Positions 6,964 to 14,242 of a stretch of 24,140 bases of DNA are shown here, in pieces; within the stretch, counting starts at the first letter, position 1; each line of letters begins with the position of its first letter. The notes under the pieces are model-generated. The model was not told the DNA's origin, did no database searches, and was given only the letters and a program-made list of their open reading frames with translations. Source of the stretch: a virus; IMG/VR virus record IMGVR_UViG_3300021081_000087, positions 1 through 24,140 of that record. One strand, given 5' to 3'. Made by a program: the position numbers and the translations under genes.

Positions 6964-7793
6964 AGTGACCCTCTCCATCCGGTAATATGTTTCCAGGTTT
7001 CATGGGCGAGCTCATCTGGTCGCCATGTGGCGAACCGGCCGAAGCAGTGTACGTCAAAGAGTTTCAGTGCCCGGAGCACGTCTTCACTCTCTGGATGTGG
7101 GTGAATCTTCCCCGGTAGAATCTTTGTGTGCGAAACGCCTACTACGCAATCCACGTCCAGTGTTTCATAAAATACCTGATCGTCGGATTTGGTTTCCCGG
7201 TAGAAGGGTTGGTCCGGATTGGATAAATAGTTCAGCACCATACCGTCCACCCCGGCCGATTGCTTTTCGCGGACCATGAAGATGGGATTGTTCTTCCAGG
7301 GATGGTGAACCAGTGGAGGGATGAGACAGAGTTTCAAAAAGAAATCTAGTGGGATGGTGTTGATGAGCACGTCATAGTCAATGAACACATCATCTGCTAA
7401 CAATAGCTGGTGAGCCGACAGGTCCACCCCTTTGACCAAACGACCGTACTCAACTTTCGGTACCGGCAGTTTGCTGTGCCATCCCGTGGAGTGATGTTGG
7501 AACTGCAATCCCCAGTCTCCGCCATCGTCTTCTTTGCCGATCTTTTTCTTGTAAGTCAGGATCGAATCCGGTGTCGGCGGTTGGTTATCCACCAACGTCG
7601 TCACTGGGAATGAAAACGACTCCACGAGTGGAATTGGTTCCCAGAGATACTGTGGACCCATCCTGGTGTCCATGTGATTGGCCGGTGGAGTCTTCCGCCA
7701 GTCCAACAAGCGAGCCGACGGCATCGCCAATTGAATTAGCTGTCCCACATATCCACCGCCGATGACGACCACGTGAGCGAAACTCAATCTCAT
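6960..7793 (-). CDS. FAD/NAD(P)-binding oxidoreductase-like protein (UDP-galactopyranose mutase-like)
   Basis: Encodes 277 residues. V-V-V-I-G-G-G-Y-V-G at residues 8-17 is a GxGxxG-type Rossmann dinucleotide loop. The C-terminal C-F-G-R-F-A-T-W-R-P-D-E-L-A-H-E-T resembles the closing G-R-Y-x-x-W motif of UDP-galactopyranose mutase and related amine-oxidase-fold flavoproteins. It is shorter than bacterial mutases (about 370 residues), so part of the substrate domain is missing or reduced. A sugar or nucleotide redox step is possible; the substrate is not evident. ATG at 7791-7793 follows GGAGG and overlaps the nuclease stop (ATGA). It sits between DNA-repair and nucleotide genes. Confidence 0.65.
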   Translation of the reverse strand: MRLSFAHVVVIGGGYVGQLIQLAMPSARLLDWRKTPPANHMDTRMGPQYLWEPIPLVESFSFPVTTLVDNQPPTPDSILTYKKKIGKEDDGGDWGLQFQHHSTGWHSKLPVPKVEYGRLVKGVDLSAHQLLLADDVFIDYDVLINTIPLDFFLKLCLIPPLVHHPWKNNPIFMVREKQSAGVDGMVLNYLSNPDQPFYRETKSDDQVFYETLDVDCVVGVSHTKILPGKIHPHPESEDVLRALKLFDVHCFGRFATWRPDELAHETWKHITGWRGSL

Positions 7794-8812
7794 GCTTCCT
7801 CCAGTTCCGAAAAGATTCTTAGCGTCCGATAGTGTTTGCTGAAGTCACCACGGCCGCAGATTGGCAACATGGAACACGTCCCATATTTGTTTTCGCAATA
7901 GTCGCTGTTCTTGTAGTGTCCGGTCTCTCCCTTCCACCACAACAGGAAATCCGAGACCACGTCTTCGAGTTCCTGTTGACGCACGAACAGATCTTGTTTG
8001 TCTACGGTCATCCGTAACCGGAGGAAGTAATACTCTGGACGCTTCCGCACGTCGGCAATAATGCGTTGAGCGAAAGTATGAAGGTCTTCATTCTTCTTTG
8101 GCTTGACTGTGGGACGTCGTACGATGTTATACAGTAACCCGGCCGGAGTCTTCCCGCCATGCGCGATCTGGAGCATGAGCAAATAGATGCCTACCTGCAT
8201 CTCATGCGGGAGAATGTCCGTGAGGTTCGATTCTCCGCTTTCACCGATCCGGGATTTGGTTTTGGTTTCGTGAAGCCACGGCCGGGTCTTGCCACCTTCA
8301 TAGAAGCTGGCGTCAATCTTGCCTCGGAGGAAGGTGCGCATCTTCTTGTGGGTGAAGGGGTGCTCCACCGCGAAGGGTTGTTTGAATTCGGTCTCTGGCG
8401 GATTCCACTTGACCTTGAAGTCTTTGTTCCAGAACTTGAAGTACATAGGTAGCACGGCTTCGGCAATGATGCAGGTGATCTCGAGACGTTCGAGTGTTTC
8501 GGCATCGGCCTTGGGATTATCCGTGCGCCATTGTTGCTCCACTACCGCCACGTGCTTCTTCACGTAGTCCGTGCTCGGAGGCTTGGTCAGCTTCCCGGCT
8601 CGCACATCCTCATAGACTTTCTGAAACAGAGAATGAGTGATGCTCCCGAAGACCTGGCCCATGCTAGTGGACTTTGGTTTATATCCTTTCAGATAGAGTC
8701 TAGCGAATTCCTTACAGTTCTTAAATTTCTGAAGCAAAGAGAATGTCACGCCATCACGTTCGGGGTTGTAGGCCTTAACACTGACGGGGACGAGTGGAAT
8801 AATTCTAGCCAT
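7790..8812 (-). CDS. PD-(D/E)XK nuclease (Cas4/RecB-like exonuclease)
   Basis: Encodes 340 residues. The N-terminal S-L-L-Q-K-F-K-N-C-K-E-F-A-R-L-Y matches the Y/F-S-x-L-x-x-F-x-x-C-P entry helix of RecB-type nucleases. The core has R-G-K-I-D-A-S-F followed by H-E-T-K-T-K, the D...ExK catalytic set. The C-terminus has C-E-N-K-Y-G-T-C-S-M-L-P-I-C, cysteines that with the N-terminal Cys could hold an Fe-S cluster as in Cas4/AddB, though one ligand is unclear. It would resect DNA ends for Sak4/SSB recombination. ATG at 8810-8812 has GAGG 10 bases upstream; an in-frame GTG at 8836 is possible. Confidence 0.85.
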   Translation of the reverse strand: MARIIPLVPVSVKAYNPERDGVTFSLLQKFKNCKEFARLYLKGYKPKSTSMGQVFGSITHSLFQKVYEDVRAGKLTKPPSTDYVKKHVAVVEQQWRTDNPKADAETLERLEITCIIAEAVLPMYFKFWNKDFKVKWNPPETEFKQPFAVEHPFTHKKMRTFLRGKIDASFYEGGKTRPWLHETKTKSRIGESGESNLTDILPHEMQVGIYLLMLQIAHGGKTPAGLLYNIVRRPTVKPKKNEDLHTFAQRIIADVRKRPEYYFLRLRMTVDKQDLFVRQQELEDVVSDFLLWWKGETGHYKNSDYCENKYGTCSMLPICGRGDFSKHYRTLRIFSELEEA

Positions 8813-9053
8813 TGGTTGTGTCCTCAATGTAGTCACGAACTGCGTTGCGTACCATTGAACCGGTCTTCACGCCGAGCTCTTTACTGAATGCGTGCCATCG
8901 TTTAAGTTCCTTCACTGGAATACGGAAAGTAAAGTTTGTGGTTTTGTCGTAGGGGTCAAGTGAACGCGTGCCGCTACCCTTCGGCCGAGATAGACCGGTT
9001 CGGCTCTTATTGCCTTTGAGCCATGGACGTGGACCCTTATCATAATTCGCCAT
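8805..9053 (-). CDS. Ribbon-helix-helix-like DNA-binding protein
   Basis: Encodes 82 residues from the ATG at 9051-9053. The N-terminal half is rich in Lys, Gly and Pro (K-G-P-R-P-W-L-K-G-N). The C-terminal half reads T-T-N-F-T-F-R-I-P-V-K-E-L-K-R-W followed by L-G-V-K-T-G-S-M-V-R-N-A-V-R-D-Y-I, a beta strand and two helices like the Arc/MetJ ribbon-helix-helix. Such proteins dimerise and bind operator DNA, so it may regulate this operon. No strong ribosome binding site is seen; the stop of the RuvC gene overlaps the start as TGATG, indicating coupling. An in-frame GTG at 9077 is an alternative start. Confidence 0.7.
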   Translation of the reverse strand: MANYDKGPRPWLKGNKSRTGLSRPKGSGTRSLDPYDKTTNFTFRIPVKELKRWHAFSKELGVKTGSMVRNAVRDYIEDTTNG

Positions 9054-9541
9054 CAGTTGAATCGATCTAATGCCCACAAGCCAATTCCAACGGCATCCCA
9101 GGCATGTGTGTCAGCGCGACGTTTGATTTCCGGCAGACCCAGTTGACGACAGGCTTTCTTTCCAATGATCGCTTCCACTCTCTTCGCAGCTACGTCCTTC
9201 GGTAACTGACCTTTCCACCCAGATGTAGTAACGGGTAAGAATTTCCTTGGGTAGACCCGGCCTGCAATGGCGCCACAGAGGAAAGTAAGTCGTTGGAGAT
9301 CTCCGGTGCGCCAGCCCATATTGCTCGTGGCGGCCGCATGATATTCGGTAAATTCCGAGACCACTCGGGTCTTGTCGTCACACAACTGCACCAACCTGCC
9401 GGCAATCCTCTGCGCTCGTTCCCACCACTCTCCTTGACCGGTCTTCTCCACACCAATCAAGGTTGGCCGGTCGAACGGAGGGAGCCAGTAGGCCCATCCA
9501 GTTCCGGTGAGACCGGGATCAACGGATAGTAAACTGCGCAT
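9053..9541 (-). CDS. RuvC-like Holliday junction resolvase
   Basis: Encodes 162 residues, close to bacterial RuvC (about 170). L-L-S-V-D-P-G-L-T-G-T-G-W-A near the N-terminus carries the first catalytic Asp of the RNase H fold, V-V-S-E-F-T-E-Y the Glu, and T-H-A-W-D-A-V-G-I-G near the C-terminus the last acidic residue. It would cut four-way junctions left by recombination-dependent replication before packaging. It lies beside the PD-(D/E)XK nuclease. ATG at 9539-9541 is inside the upstream gene's last 23 bases; the binding site is weak. An earlier in-frame start at 9568 would add nine residues lacking fold features. Confidence 0.85.
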   Translation of the reverse strand: MRSLLSVDPGLTGTGWAYWLPPFDRPTLIGVEKTGQGEWWERAQRIAGRLVQLCDDKTRVVSEFTEYHAAATSNMGWRTGDLQRLTFLCGAIAGRVYPRKFLPVTTSGWKGQLPKDVAAKRVEAIIGKKACRQLGLPEIKRRADTHAWDAVGIGLWALDRFN

Positions 9542-9995
9542 TGATGCCCAAGTTGAATATGATTTCAAGTGAGATAACCGGACGTGGATTCATTTCAAAC
9601 CCCCAGACCCCATCTTTAAAATACAGGAGTCGTTTCCAGGCTTGACCCATAAGAAGACCGTGACTGTTCATGACCTCGAACAACTGGAATGCACTCCTCC
9701 ATTCCTTGGCATCGAATGCGAGGTAACGTTTGTCCTTGGTCCCACGGTTTTCCACACCACCTTTTCCAGACCAAATCATCCAACCGCCCCCATCATTCAC
9801 GACCTTGTCGGATATATCTTGATCGGCAAAGCTGAGCAGCTGACCCAATTGATATCCGACAAACTGAAGACCGGCATATCCGGCTTCTGTTGGAGTGTGG
9901 TGAGGATGAACGAGATTGAACTTTTGCCGGTTGATTAATCGATTAGCTTGTCTCATGCTCTTGTAGGAATCTTCACCCGTAGGTGTTGGCGTCAT
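9519..9995 (-). CDS. Conserved-looking protein of unknown function
   Basis: Encodes 158 residues. Visible features are an N-terminal basic helix (S-M-R-Q-A-N-R-L-I-N-R-Q-K), a Gly/Trp-rich centre (D-G-G-G-W-M-I-W-S-G-K-G-G) and a hydrophobic C-terminus. No family is recognised. Three consecutive ATG codons follow AAAGGAG directly; the third (9993-9995) has the best spacing and is taken as the start. The stop falls inside the RuvC gene, so the two are probably coupled. The cupin gene ends just upstream at 10007. Confidence 0.7.
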   Translation of the reverse strand: MTPTPTGEDSYKSMRQANRLINRQKFNLVHPHHTPTEAGYAGLQFVGYQLGQLLSFADQDISDKVVNDGGGWMIWSGKGGVENRGTKDKRYLAFDAKEWRSAFQLFEVMNSHGLLMGQAWKRLLYFKDGVWGFEMNPRPVISLEIIFNLGINAQFTIR

Positions 9996-10006
9996 CATCA
10001 TCTCCT

Positions 10007-10552
10007 TTACCGTATTGGTGCAGTGTAAAGAACATCCGCCACGATTGCCCACAGCCGATCTGAAGTTAGGTCGTATCGATGAAACGTGTTATCCGGTTCT
10101 ATACCAACTGGCACGAACACTCGTGGTGATGGACCACCTTGTGACAAAGTCAGTCCCACTTTCTCGATGATTGTCGCACACAGTCCTTGTGGTTGCGAGA
10201 AATGAATTTCACCGGGAGACATTTCATATGACTGACCACAATACCAATGTCGAACTGATTCCACAAACAAACATCCTCGTTCGTCAACAGGTCGAAGCAC
10301 GGTATCTTCGCGGTCACGCACGTGGACCTTGTGCACTACATAGTCACCGTTAAGATTTGACTTAAAAGTGTACTTGACATTGGTCATGGTTCCAAGAAGG
10401 ACCCGACTAATGAATCCGAACGTGTGATCATGTAGAGGGGTGGGAGTACGTTGGGCAGGAATATCGGGATGACCCCAAATATGAAGACGGCGTGTTGAGG
10501 TCAGATCCACCTGAATGAATCCATTGCCGTGAACACGCGGTTCGCCGATCAT
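10007..10552 (-). CDS. Cupin-fold protein
   Basis: Encodes 181 residues. P-L-H-D-H-T-F-G-F-I-S-R-V-L-L-G matches cupin motif 1 (two His metal ligands followed by a hydrophobic strand and Gly), and the later S-P-G-E-I-H-F-S matches motif 2 (PxGxxH), then C-A-T-I-I-E-K. This double-strand barrel occurs in cysteine dioxygenase-like enzymes, epimerases and binding proteins; no specific reaction can be assigned. ATG at 10550-10552 is chosen because it overlaps the MazG-like stop (ATGA) and has GGAG 8 bases upstream; an ATG at 10570 is less well placed. Co-expression with a pyrophosphohydrolase hints at small-molecule or nucleotide chemistry. Confidence 0.7.
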   Translation of the reverse strand: MIGEPRVHGNGFIQVDLTSTRRLHIWGHPDIPAQRTPTPLHDHTFGFISRVLLGTMTNVKYTFKSNLNGDYVVHKVHVRDREDTVLRPVDERGCLFVESVRHWYCGQSYEMSPGEIHFSQPQGLCATIIEKVGLTLSQGGPSPRVFVPVGIEPDNTFHRYDLTSDRLWAIVADVLYTAPIR

Positions 10553-10845
10553 GACAAACTCTCCAACCATGCTACAGCGACAGCTGCAACATGTATCAGT
10601 TCCTTTTTCAGTTCGGCATGATGCAGATCATTGGCCAGTCCCTGCTGTTCAATCAATGCACGACAAACTTCACCGAATTCTTCCCCAATGATTGCCAATT
10701 TCCTTTCATTGGGTAGGACTTTGTCGGCACAAGTGAATCTGAACCGACCATCGGCCTTTAATTGATTCTGTCGAAGTCGTTCGGTTTCGATCAGATCATA
10801 AATCTCAGACCTGGGCCAAGGCGCCATCGATGCTTCTCCTACCAT
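10549..10845 (-). CDS. MazG-like nucleotide pyrophosphohydrolase
   Basis: Encodes 98 residues. I-I-G-E-E-F-G-E-V in the middle is the EExxE-type metal-binding helix, preceded by E-R-L-R-Q-N-Q and followed by K-K-E-L-I-H-V-A-A-V-A-V-A-W-L, the second helix of MazG-like proteins, where Glu is present but the usual Asp is replaced (E-L-I-H). MazG-like enzymes split dNTPs to dNMP and pyrophosphate; phages use them to clear odd nucleotides or lower (p)ppGpp. Three in-frame ATGs follow AAGGAG; the third, 10843-10845, has the best spacing, and another ATG further in also has AGGAG. Coupled to the cupin gene by ATGA. Confidence 0.8.
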   Translation of the reverse strand: MVGEASMAPWPRSEIYDLIETERLRQNQLKADGRFRFTCADKVLPNERKLAIIGEEFGEVCRALIEQQGLANDLHHAELKKELIHVAAVAVAWLESLS

Positions 10846-10847
10846 CA

Positions 10848-10997
10848 TCATCTCCTTATACGAACGAACCGTGGGCGGTGACTCTCACCATTGCACTTGA
10901 TGAAACAGTCTTGACAGACGAATCGCTTGAACGGTGTTTTGTTCCTGCATCCTTTGCACGGACATTGATACCTCGGCAACGGGTCCTCGGTGGCCAC
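10848..10997 (-). CDS. Hidden zinc-finger miniprotein
   Basis: A short frame of 49 codons from GTG at 10995-10997 contains C-P-C-K-G-C-R-N-K-T-P-F-K-R-F-V-C-Q-D-C then F-I-K-C, a clear treble of cysteine pairs that should bind zinc. It ends with TGA at 10848-10850, overlapping the tandem ATGs of the MazG-like gene in this genome's usual coupling style. The frame stays open for 12 more codons upstream (I-G-E-K-F-I-E-T-A-A-W-N), beginning with ATT at 11031-11033 after a TGA, and those codons also look coding. The start is therefore unresolved: GTG, or a rare ATT overlapping the previous gene's stop. Confidence 0.6.
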   Translation of the reverse strand: MATEDPLPRYQCPCKGCRNKTPFKRFVCQDCFIKCNGESHRPRFVRIRR

Positions 10998-11025
10998 ATT
11001 CCACGCGGCCGTCTCAATGAACTTT

Positions 11026-11226
11026 TCACCAATGTTTCAGCCGAACCAACAACTTCAATAAAATGTGGCGAAGTTCCGATGGCCGATGTAGCCGTATCAA
11101 CTCCCATGGGTCTAACGAGATGATGACCCAGCTACAGGCCAGACACTTCTTACACAGGTCCGGTGCCATTCCATCTGACGGTTGTTCTATTTCCGAACAA
11201 TTCCGGCAGACATAGAGTTCTTTCAT
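11026..11226 (-). CDS. Small zinc-binding protein (two CxxC pairs)
   Basis: Encodes 66 residues. The N-terminus is M-K-E-L-Y-V-C-R-N-C, followed 16 residues later by C-K-K-C-L-A-C, a zinc ribbon of about 30 residues. The C-terminal half, W-E-L-I-R-L-H-R-P-S-E-L-R-H-I-L, is a basic amphipathic helix that could touch DNA or a partner. No named family recognised. ATG at 11224-11226 overlaps the helicase stop as ATGA. It is one of several CxxC miniproteins in this operon and lies directly after the SNF2-type helicase, so a helicase accessory role is a guess. Confidence 0.7.
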   Translation of the reverse strand: MKELYVCRNCSEIEQPSDGMAPDLCKKCLACSWVIISLDPWELIRLHRPSELRHILLKLLVRLKHW

Positions 11227-12560
11227 GCTGCACGTCGCAATCCCTCGGTGAATCGTTCCATGACGGCTCGAAGGAACCGTTTGGATTCCCGTTTCTTTTC
11301 TTGTAAGGCATCGAGCACGGCCTCATCCACTGAACCCCTGGTCACGAGATCGATATAGATAAGCGGTACCTTCTTCATCATGTGCTCAATGCGCTGCTGA
11401 CTCTGAGATCGTATCTCATGGTCCCACGCATTGCTGTAATAGATGGCGGTGTTGGCACAGGCGAGATTCAATCCATACTGCCCAACCTTGACTTGCATCA
11501 GCAGCACACGGTAGATGCCGGCATGAAATTTCTTCTGAATGATCGGTCGTTTCCTTTTGTCAGTCTTACCGCGAATGATCTTGCACGTGACCCCGGCCTT
11601 CTTCAACATGGTATACGCGGCCTTGATCTCTGACGTGAACCGGAACCACACCACGATCTGTTCCTTTGACCGCTCCTCGGTGATGATCTGTTTCAGCAGT
11701 TTCATCTTGCCATCGGCAATCAGTTCAAGATCCGGCGTGAAGCCTCCAGCCAATCTCGCGAGCCAGGTCTGCTGCACTGGTGCCCACTTGGTGCTCTTGG
11801 TTCCGGCCGTGAAGTCCTTCTGAATCTCCTTCTGGAGTCGTCGCTGCACGGAGGACATATAGGCATAGCGTCGCTCGAAGACCTTCTTGTTGCCCATGCC
11901 CACTTGCTTCTGTGACCGGATGAAGCATTGCTTGTGGATCTCCTGTTTAATCTGGTCGGTGACACCCTTCCTGGGATACCATTCGTAGCCGACCATATTG
12001 AATTTGGATTGGCGGAAGGCCCAGAAGTTTTCGTAGCCGAGGAACTGACCATGCAGGAACTTCATCTGGCAGAATAGGTCAAGCGGGGACTCGGGGTTGG
12101 GGAGACCGGAGAGGATCGCACGGTACTTGATGTGGTCCGTATTGCGGAGAATCAGTTTGGTGATTTGTGCTTTGGGGTTGCGGATCCGGGTGGACTCGTC
12201 GAGGATGATCCCGTCCCAGTCCAGGTCGAGGATCTCTGGACAAGACCGAACGGCTTCGTAGTTGATGCCATACCATCCCACAGTGTTGGATGATGCCGCC
12301 GTAAGCCATATGTCCTTTCGTTCATTCGGCCAGATGTAGACCGGCCAACCACCTTCTTGCTTGATCTCATCCTCCCACTGCATACCCGGCAGGACCGACA
12401 GCGGTGCGATGACCAGCATCTTTGCCAGCTTCCGCTCTTGGGCCCACCGGATAGCAACGGGAGTTTTGCCGAGTCGCATGTCGAGGAACAGACCGATACA
12501 TTTACGCCGACGGGCGTAGTGCATGGCCTCGTCCTGATGCCGAAGAAACTTTTTCCGCAC
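11223..12560 (-). CDS. SNF2-family DEAD-like helicase/translocase
   Basis: A 445-residue superfamily 2 ATPase. R-H-Q near residue 8 and L-D-M-R-L-G-K-T at about 26-33 form the Q motif and Walker A (DMRLGKT, cf. DMGLGKT of SNF2). V-I-A-P-L-S-V-L is motif Ia, I-I-L-D-E-S-T is motif II, S-G-L-P-N-P is motif III, Q-Y-G-L-N-L is motif V and Q-S-Q-Q-R-I-E-H is motif VI. It should translocate on duplex DNA by ATP hydrolysis and remodel protein-DNA complexes or forks, as phage SNF2-like proteins such as UvsW-type enzymes do. The start is GTG at 12558-12560, four bases after the upstream stop. The end is coupled to a zinc miniprotein. Confidence 0.9.
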   Translation of the reverse strand: MRKKFLRHQDEAMHYARRRKCIGLFLDMRLGKTPVAIRWAQERKLAKMLVIAPLSVLPGMQWEDEIKQEGGWPVYIWPNERKDIWLTAASSNTVGWYGINYEAVRSCPEILDLDWDGIILDESTRIRNPKAQITKLILRNTDHIKYRAILSGLPNPESPLDLFCQMKFLHGQFLGYENFWAFRQSKFNMVGYEWYPRKGVTDQIKQEIHKQCFIRSQKQVGMGNKKVFERRYAYMSSVQRRLQKEIQKDFTAGTKSTKWAPVQQTWLARLAGGFTPDLELIADGKMKLLKQIITEERSKEQIVVWFRFTSEIKAAYTMLKKAGVTCKIIRGKTDKRKRPIIQKKFHAGIYRVLLMQVKVGQYGLNLACANTAIYYSNAWDHEIRSQSQQRIEHMMKKVPLIYIDLVTRGSVDEAVLDALQEKKRESKRFLRAVMERFTEGLRRAA

Positions 12561-12564
12561 TGAC

Positions 12565-12948
12565 CTACCGACGATGATGATGTTGCGATCGCTGCGAACC
12601 GAACGAATAAGAAGGATAGGGATATGGATACGGATAGAATGGAGACAGACCGTAAATCGTTGGCGGATCCGACATCAGGGAGCCGTCCAGCCGTCGGGCA
12701 GGCAGTGGCTTCGGACCCGACATGTTCTTCGGCTGCTGTCCAACATAGAAAGTAGGACCGTCGTAAGTGGGATACCAGACGAACTGTCGAGCGGACAGAC
12801 CCGCGAGTGTCTCCGCCGACGGGGGTGGTGCTGTCCACGTCACACGGCCACCGAGATCGGCGTTGGTGTAGACCTTCGTTTGACAGAACGCTGGTGCTGA
12901 CGGAATGACGAACGCTAACAGGCTGAACAACGCTATCTTGCGCATCAT
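12565..12948 (-). CDS. Sec-exported protein of unknown function
   Basis: Encodes 127 residues. M-M-R-K-I-A-L-F-S-L-L-A-F-V-I-P then A-P-A-F-C-Q is a typical signal peptide: positive N-end, hydrophobic core, and likely cleavage after A-F-C or near it. The mature part starts K-V-Y-T-N-A-D-L-G-G-R-V-T-W, similar to DUF4124-like periplasmic proteins, and ends in a Tyr-Pro repeat (Y-P-Y-P-Y-P-Y-P) and a His/Arg tail. A lone Cys at the signal end could also make it a lipoprotein, though the lipobox is poor. Start follows AAAGGAG. An envelope protein inside a DNA-replication operon is odd; host surface modification or superinfection exclusion are possible. Confidence 0.7.
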   Translation of the reverse strand: MMRKIALFSLLAFVIPSAPAFCQTKVYTNADLGGRVTWTAPPPSAETLAGLSARQFVWYPTYDGPTFYVGQQPKNMSGPKPLPARRLDGSLMSDPPTIYGLSPFYPYPYPYPSYSFGSQRSQHHHRR

Positions 12949-13244
12949 GACTTTCTCTCCTTTCCTAATCCGAGTCTCCGTGCGGTGGGGTCTTCTGGCT
13001 GACTCGAAGTCTCTCCGATGTCTTCGAGTGCAACAAGGTTTGAGGCAGCCGGACCCTTCGGCCGCTCTTCTGGAGTGAATTCGAATCGGGTCTTCTGCGG
13101 TATGAGCGTGTTCAGTGATCGATGGTTAGGTAGATCTCGGACCCACGCGAAGTAGTCCCGACCATCCTCATCACCGCAGATGAAGAAAAATCCTTTATCA
13201 CGGTTCACCCCTGCGACCGTGCCGACCATTCGCTTAGGCATCAT
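12945..13244 (-). CDS. Cold-shock-domain (OB-fold) protein
   Basis: Encodes 99 residues. G-T-V-A-G-V-N-R-D-K-G-F-F-F-I at residues 8-22 is the RNP1-like strand of cold-shock domains, with D-Y-F-A-W-V in the position of RNP2 (canonical V-F-V-H). The domain ends P-A-A-S-N-L-V-A-L like CspA family members (A-x-N-V). It should bind single-stranded RNA or DNA, as an RNA chaperone or anti-terminator. A charged tail of about 25 residues follows. The upstream binding site is weak (AGAAAG); ATG at 13242-13244 or the next codon is the start. The stop overlaps the secreted protein's start (ATGA). Confidence 0.8.
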   Translation of the reverse strand: MMPKRMVGTVAGVNRDKGFFFICGDEDGRDYFAWVRDLPNHRSLNTLIPQKTRFEFTPEERPKGPAASNLVALEDIGETSSQPEDPTARRLGLGKERKS

Positions 13245-13299
13245 TTACTTTCTGGCCATCGACAGACCGTTCGACGAGTCCATTTTAAAATACGAGCAG

Positions 13300-13374
13300 T
13301 GGCTGGCGAGGGTGGATTCGAACCACCGACCTTCCGGTTAACAGCCGGACGTTCTGCCACTGAACTACTCGCCA
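13300..13374 (-). tRNA. tRNA-Asn (anticodon GUU)
   Basis: A full cloverleaf is present on the minus strand. The 7-bp acceptor TGGCGAG pairs with CTCGCCA, the D-stem is GTTC/GAAC, the anticodon stem is TCCGG/CCGGA with loop CTGTTAA giving anticodon GTT, the variable loop has 5 bases and the T-stem is GGTGG/CCACC with loop TTCGAAT. The discriminator base is G and CCA is encoded at 13302-13300. All stems pair fully, so it should be functional. It would supply Asn decoding for phage genes late in infection. A spurious frame across it is not a gene. Confidence 0.97.
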
Positions 13375-13400
13375 TCGGAGGATCATCCATGAACAAGGCA

Positions 13401-13454
13401 AGCGGCATCCCGCGCGGACGGGGTTCTCGTCTCACGTGAGGATGCCGCTTTTTT
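13401..13454 (+). terminator. Terminator-like hairpin facing the plus strand
   Basis: AGCGGCATCC at 13401-13410 pairs exactly with 13440-13449, followed on the plus strand by six T residues (13449-13454). The 29-base loop contains a further GACG/CGTC pairing and the palindrome TCACGTGA. This is a textbook intrinsic terminator for plus-strand transcription, yet every gene in the window is on the minus strand. On the minus strand it lies just 5' of the tRNA and lacks a T-run. It may block antisense transcripts, or be a relic of acquired DNA. Confidence 0.6.
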
Positions 13455-13481
13455 CGGGACATGAATGATCCCTGCGTTGAC

Positions 13482-14201
13482 TTACTTCTTGCGTTTCAGT
13501 TTGAGGGTGATCTTCTTGCCACCGGTCTTCTCCGGCTTCTCAGGCGAGACCTTCTTGACCGAGCCCATGCTCTTCAAACGGTTGAGCATGACACCGGTCT
13601 GGACTAACGGGTCCTGACCAGTGACATCCTTGAGCCCACCCTTGATTGCGGCTTCGGTGATCTCGGCGACGGTCCCGGACTTGACCTTCTGAACCGCCTT
13701 GTGCACGATGCCCATGATGGTGCCGTCTTCGACGTTCTTGGCGACCTTCACGAACTCAAACACCTTGCGACCACGACGATCATCTGACGACGCTGACTTC
13801 TTCACCGACTTTTTCTTCGCCATGTCATCTAACTCCTCTTGTTGTTGAGCGCGTTGTTGTTGACGTTTCCGAATGTTCGCTTTCGAGACTGCGTCGATCT
13901 CCATCCGCTCGGTCCAGAGCATGAAACACATTGGGCAATAGACCAGCTTGCGAAGCTTGGGCGGATGTTTGGGAACCAACTCGATGTGCCCACATTGCAG
14001 CACCAGTAGCAGTGAATTGTTTAGCGGCACTCCCTGCCGATACCATCCATCGGTGGCCCACTCCGTATTGACCGAGCCCATGCGCACCGGGCGAATGGGA
14101 CGCATGTACAGCTCGCGATCTGGTGTTGATTTCCTCCTTTTGTGAAAGGTCAGAGACAGGCGGATTGGTCGCTGCGCCGTACGACGCAATCGAATTTTCA
14201 T
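13482..14201 (-). CDS. Zinc-finger plus winged-helix-like (HARE-HTH-like) protein, paralogue A
   Basis: Encodes 239 residues. The N-terminal part has Q-C-G-H-I-E-L-V and Y-C-P-M-C, a CxH...CxxC zinc site. The C-terminal part, about residues 127-220, carries G-T-V-A-E-I-T-E-A-A-I-K-G-G-L then V-T-G-Q-D-P-L-V-Q-T, repeated in the genes at 17255 and 21088. It resembles the HARE-HTH winged helix, suggesting DNA binding. A lysine-rich tail ends the protein. M-A-K-K-K at 13821-13823 is preceded by AGAGGAG with 9-base spacing, so a shorter second product starting there is likely. The ATG at 14199-14201 has no good binding site, so the first start is uncertain. Confidence 0.7.
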   Translation of the reverse strand: MKIRLRRTAQRPIRLSLTFHKRRKSTPDRELYMRPIRPVRMGSVNTEWATDGWYRQGVPLNNSLLLVLQCGHIELVPKHPPKLRKLVYCPMCFMLWTERMEIDAVSKANIRKRQQQRAQQQEELDDMAKKKSVKKSASSDDRRGRKVFEFVKVAKNVEDGTIMGIVHKAVQKVKSGTVAEITEAAIKGGLKDVTGQDPLVQTGVMLNRLKSMGSVKKVSPEKPEKTGGKKITLKLKRKK

Positions 14202-14242
14202 GAGAGTTCGTGTCCGCCTCCATCGTCGCCACCATCTTCGTT

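Noticed and set aside
13241-13462. Open frame across the tRNA (73 codons)
   Set aside because: Most of it is the translated tRNA-Asn and the adjoining hairpin; no independent coding signal.
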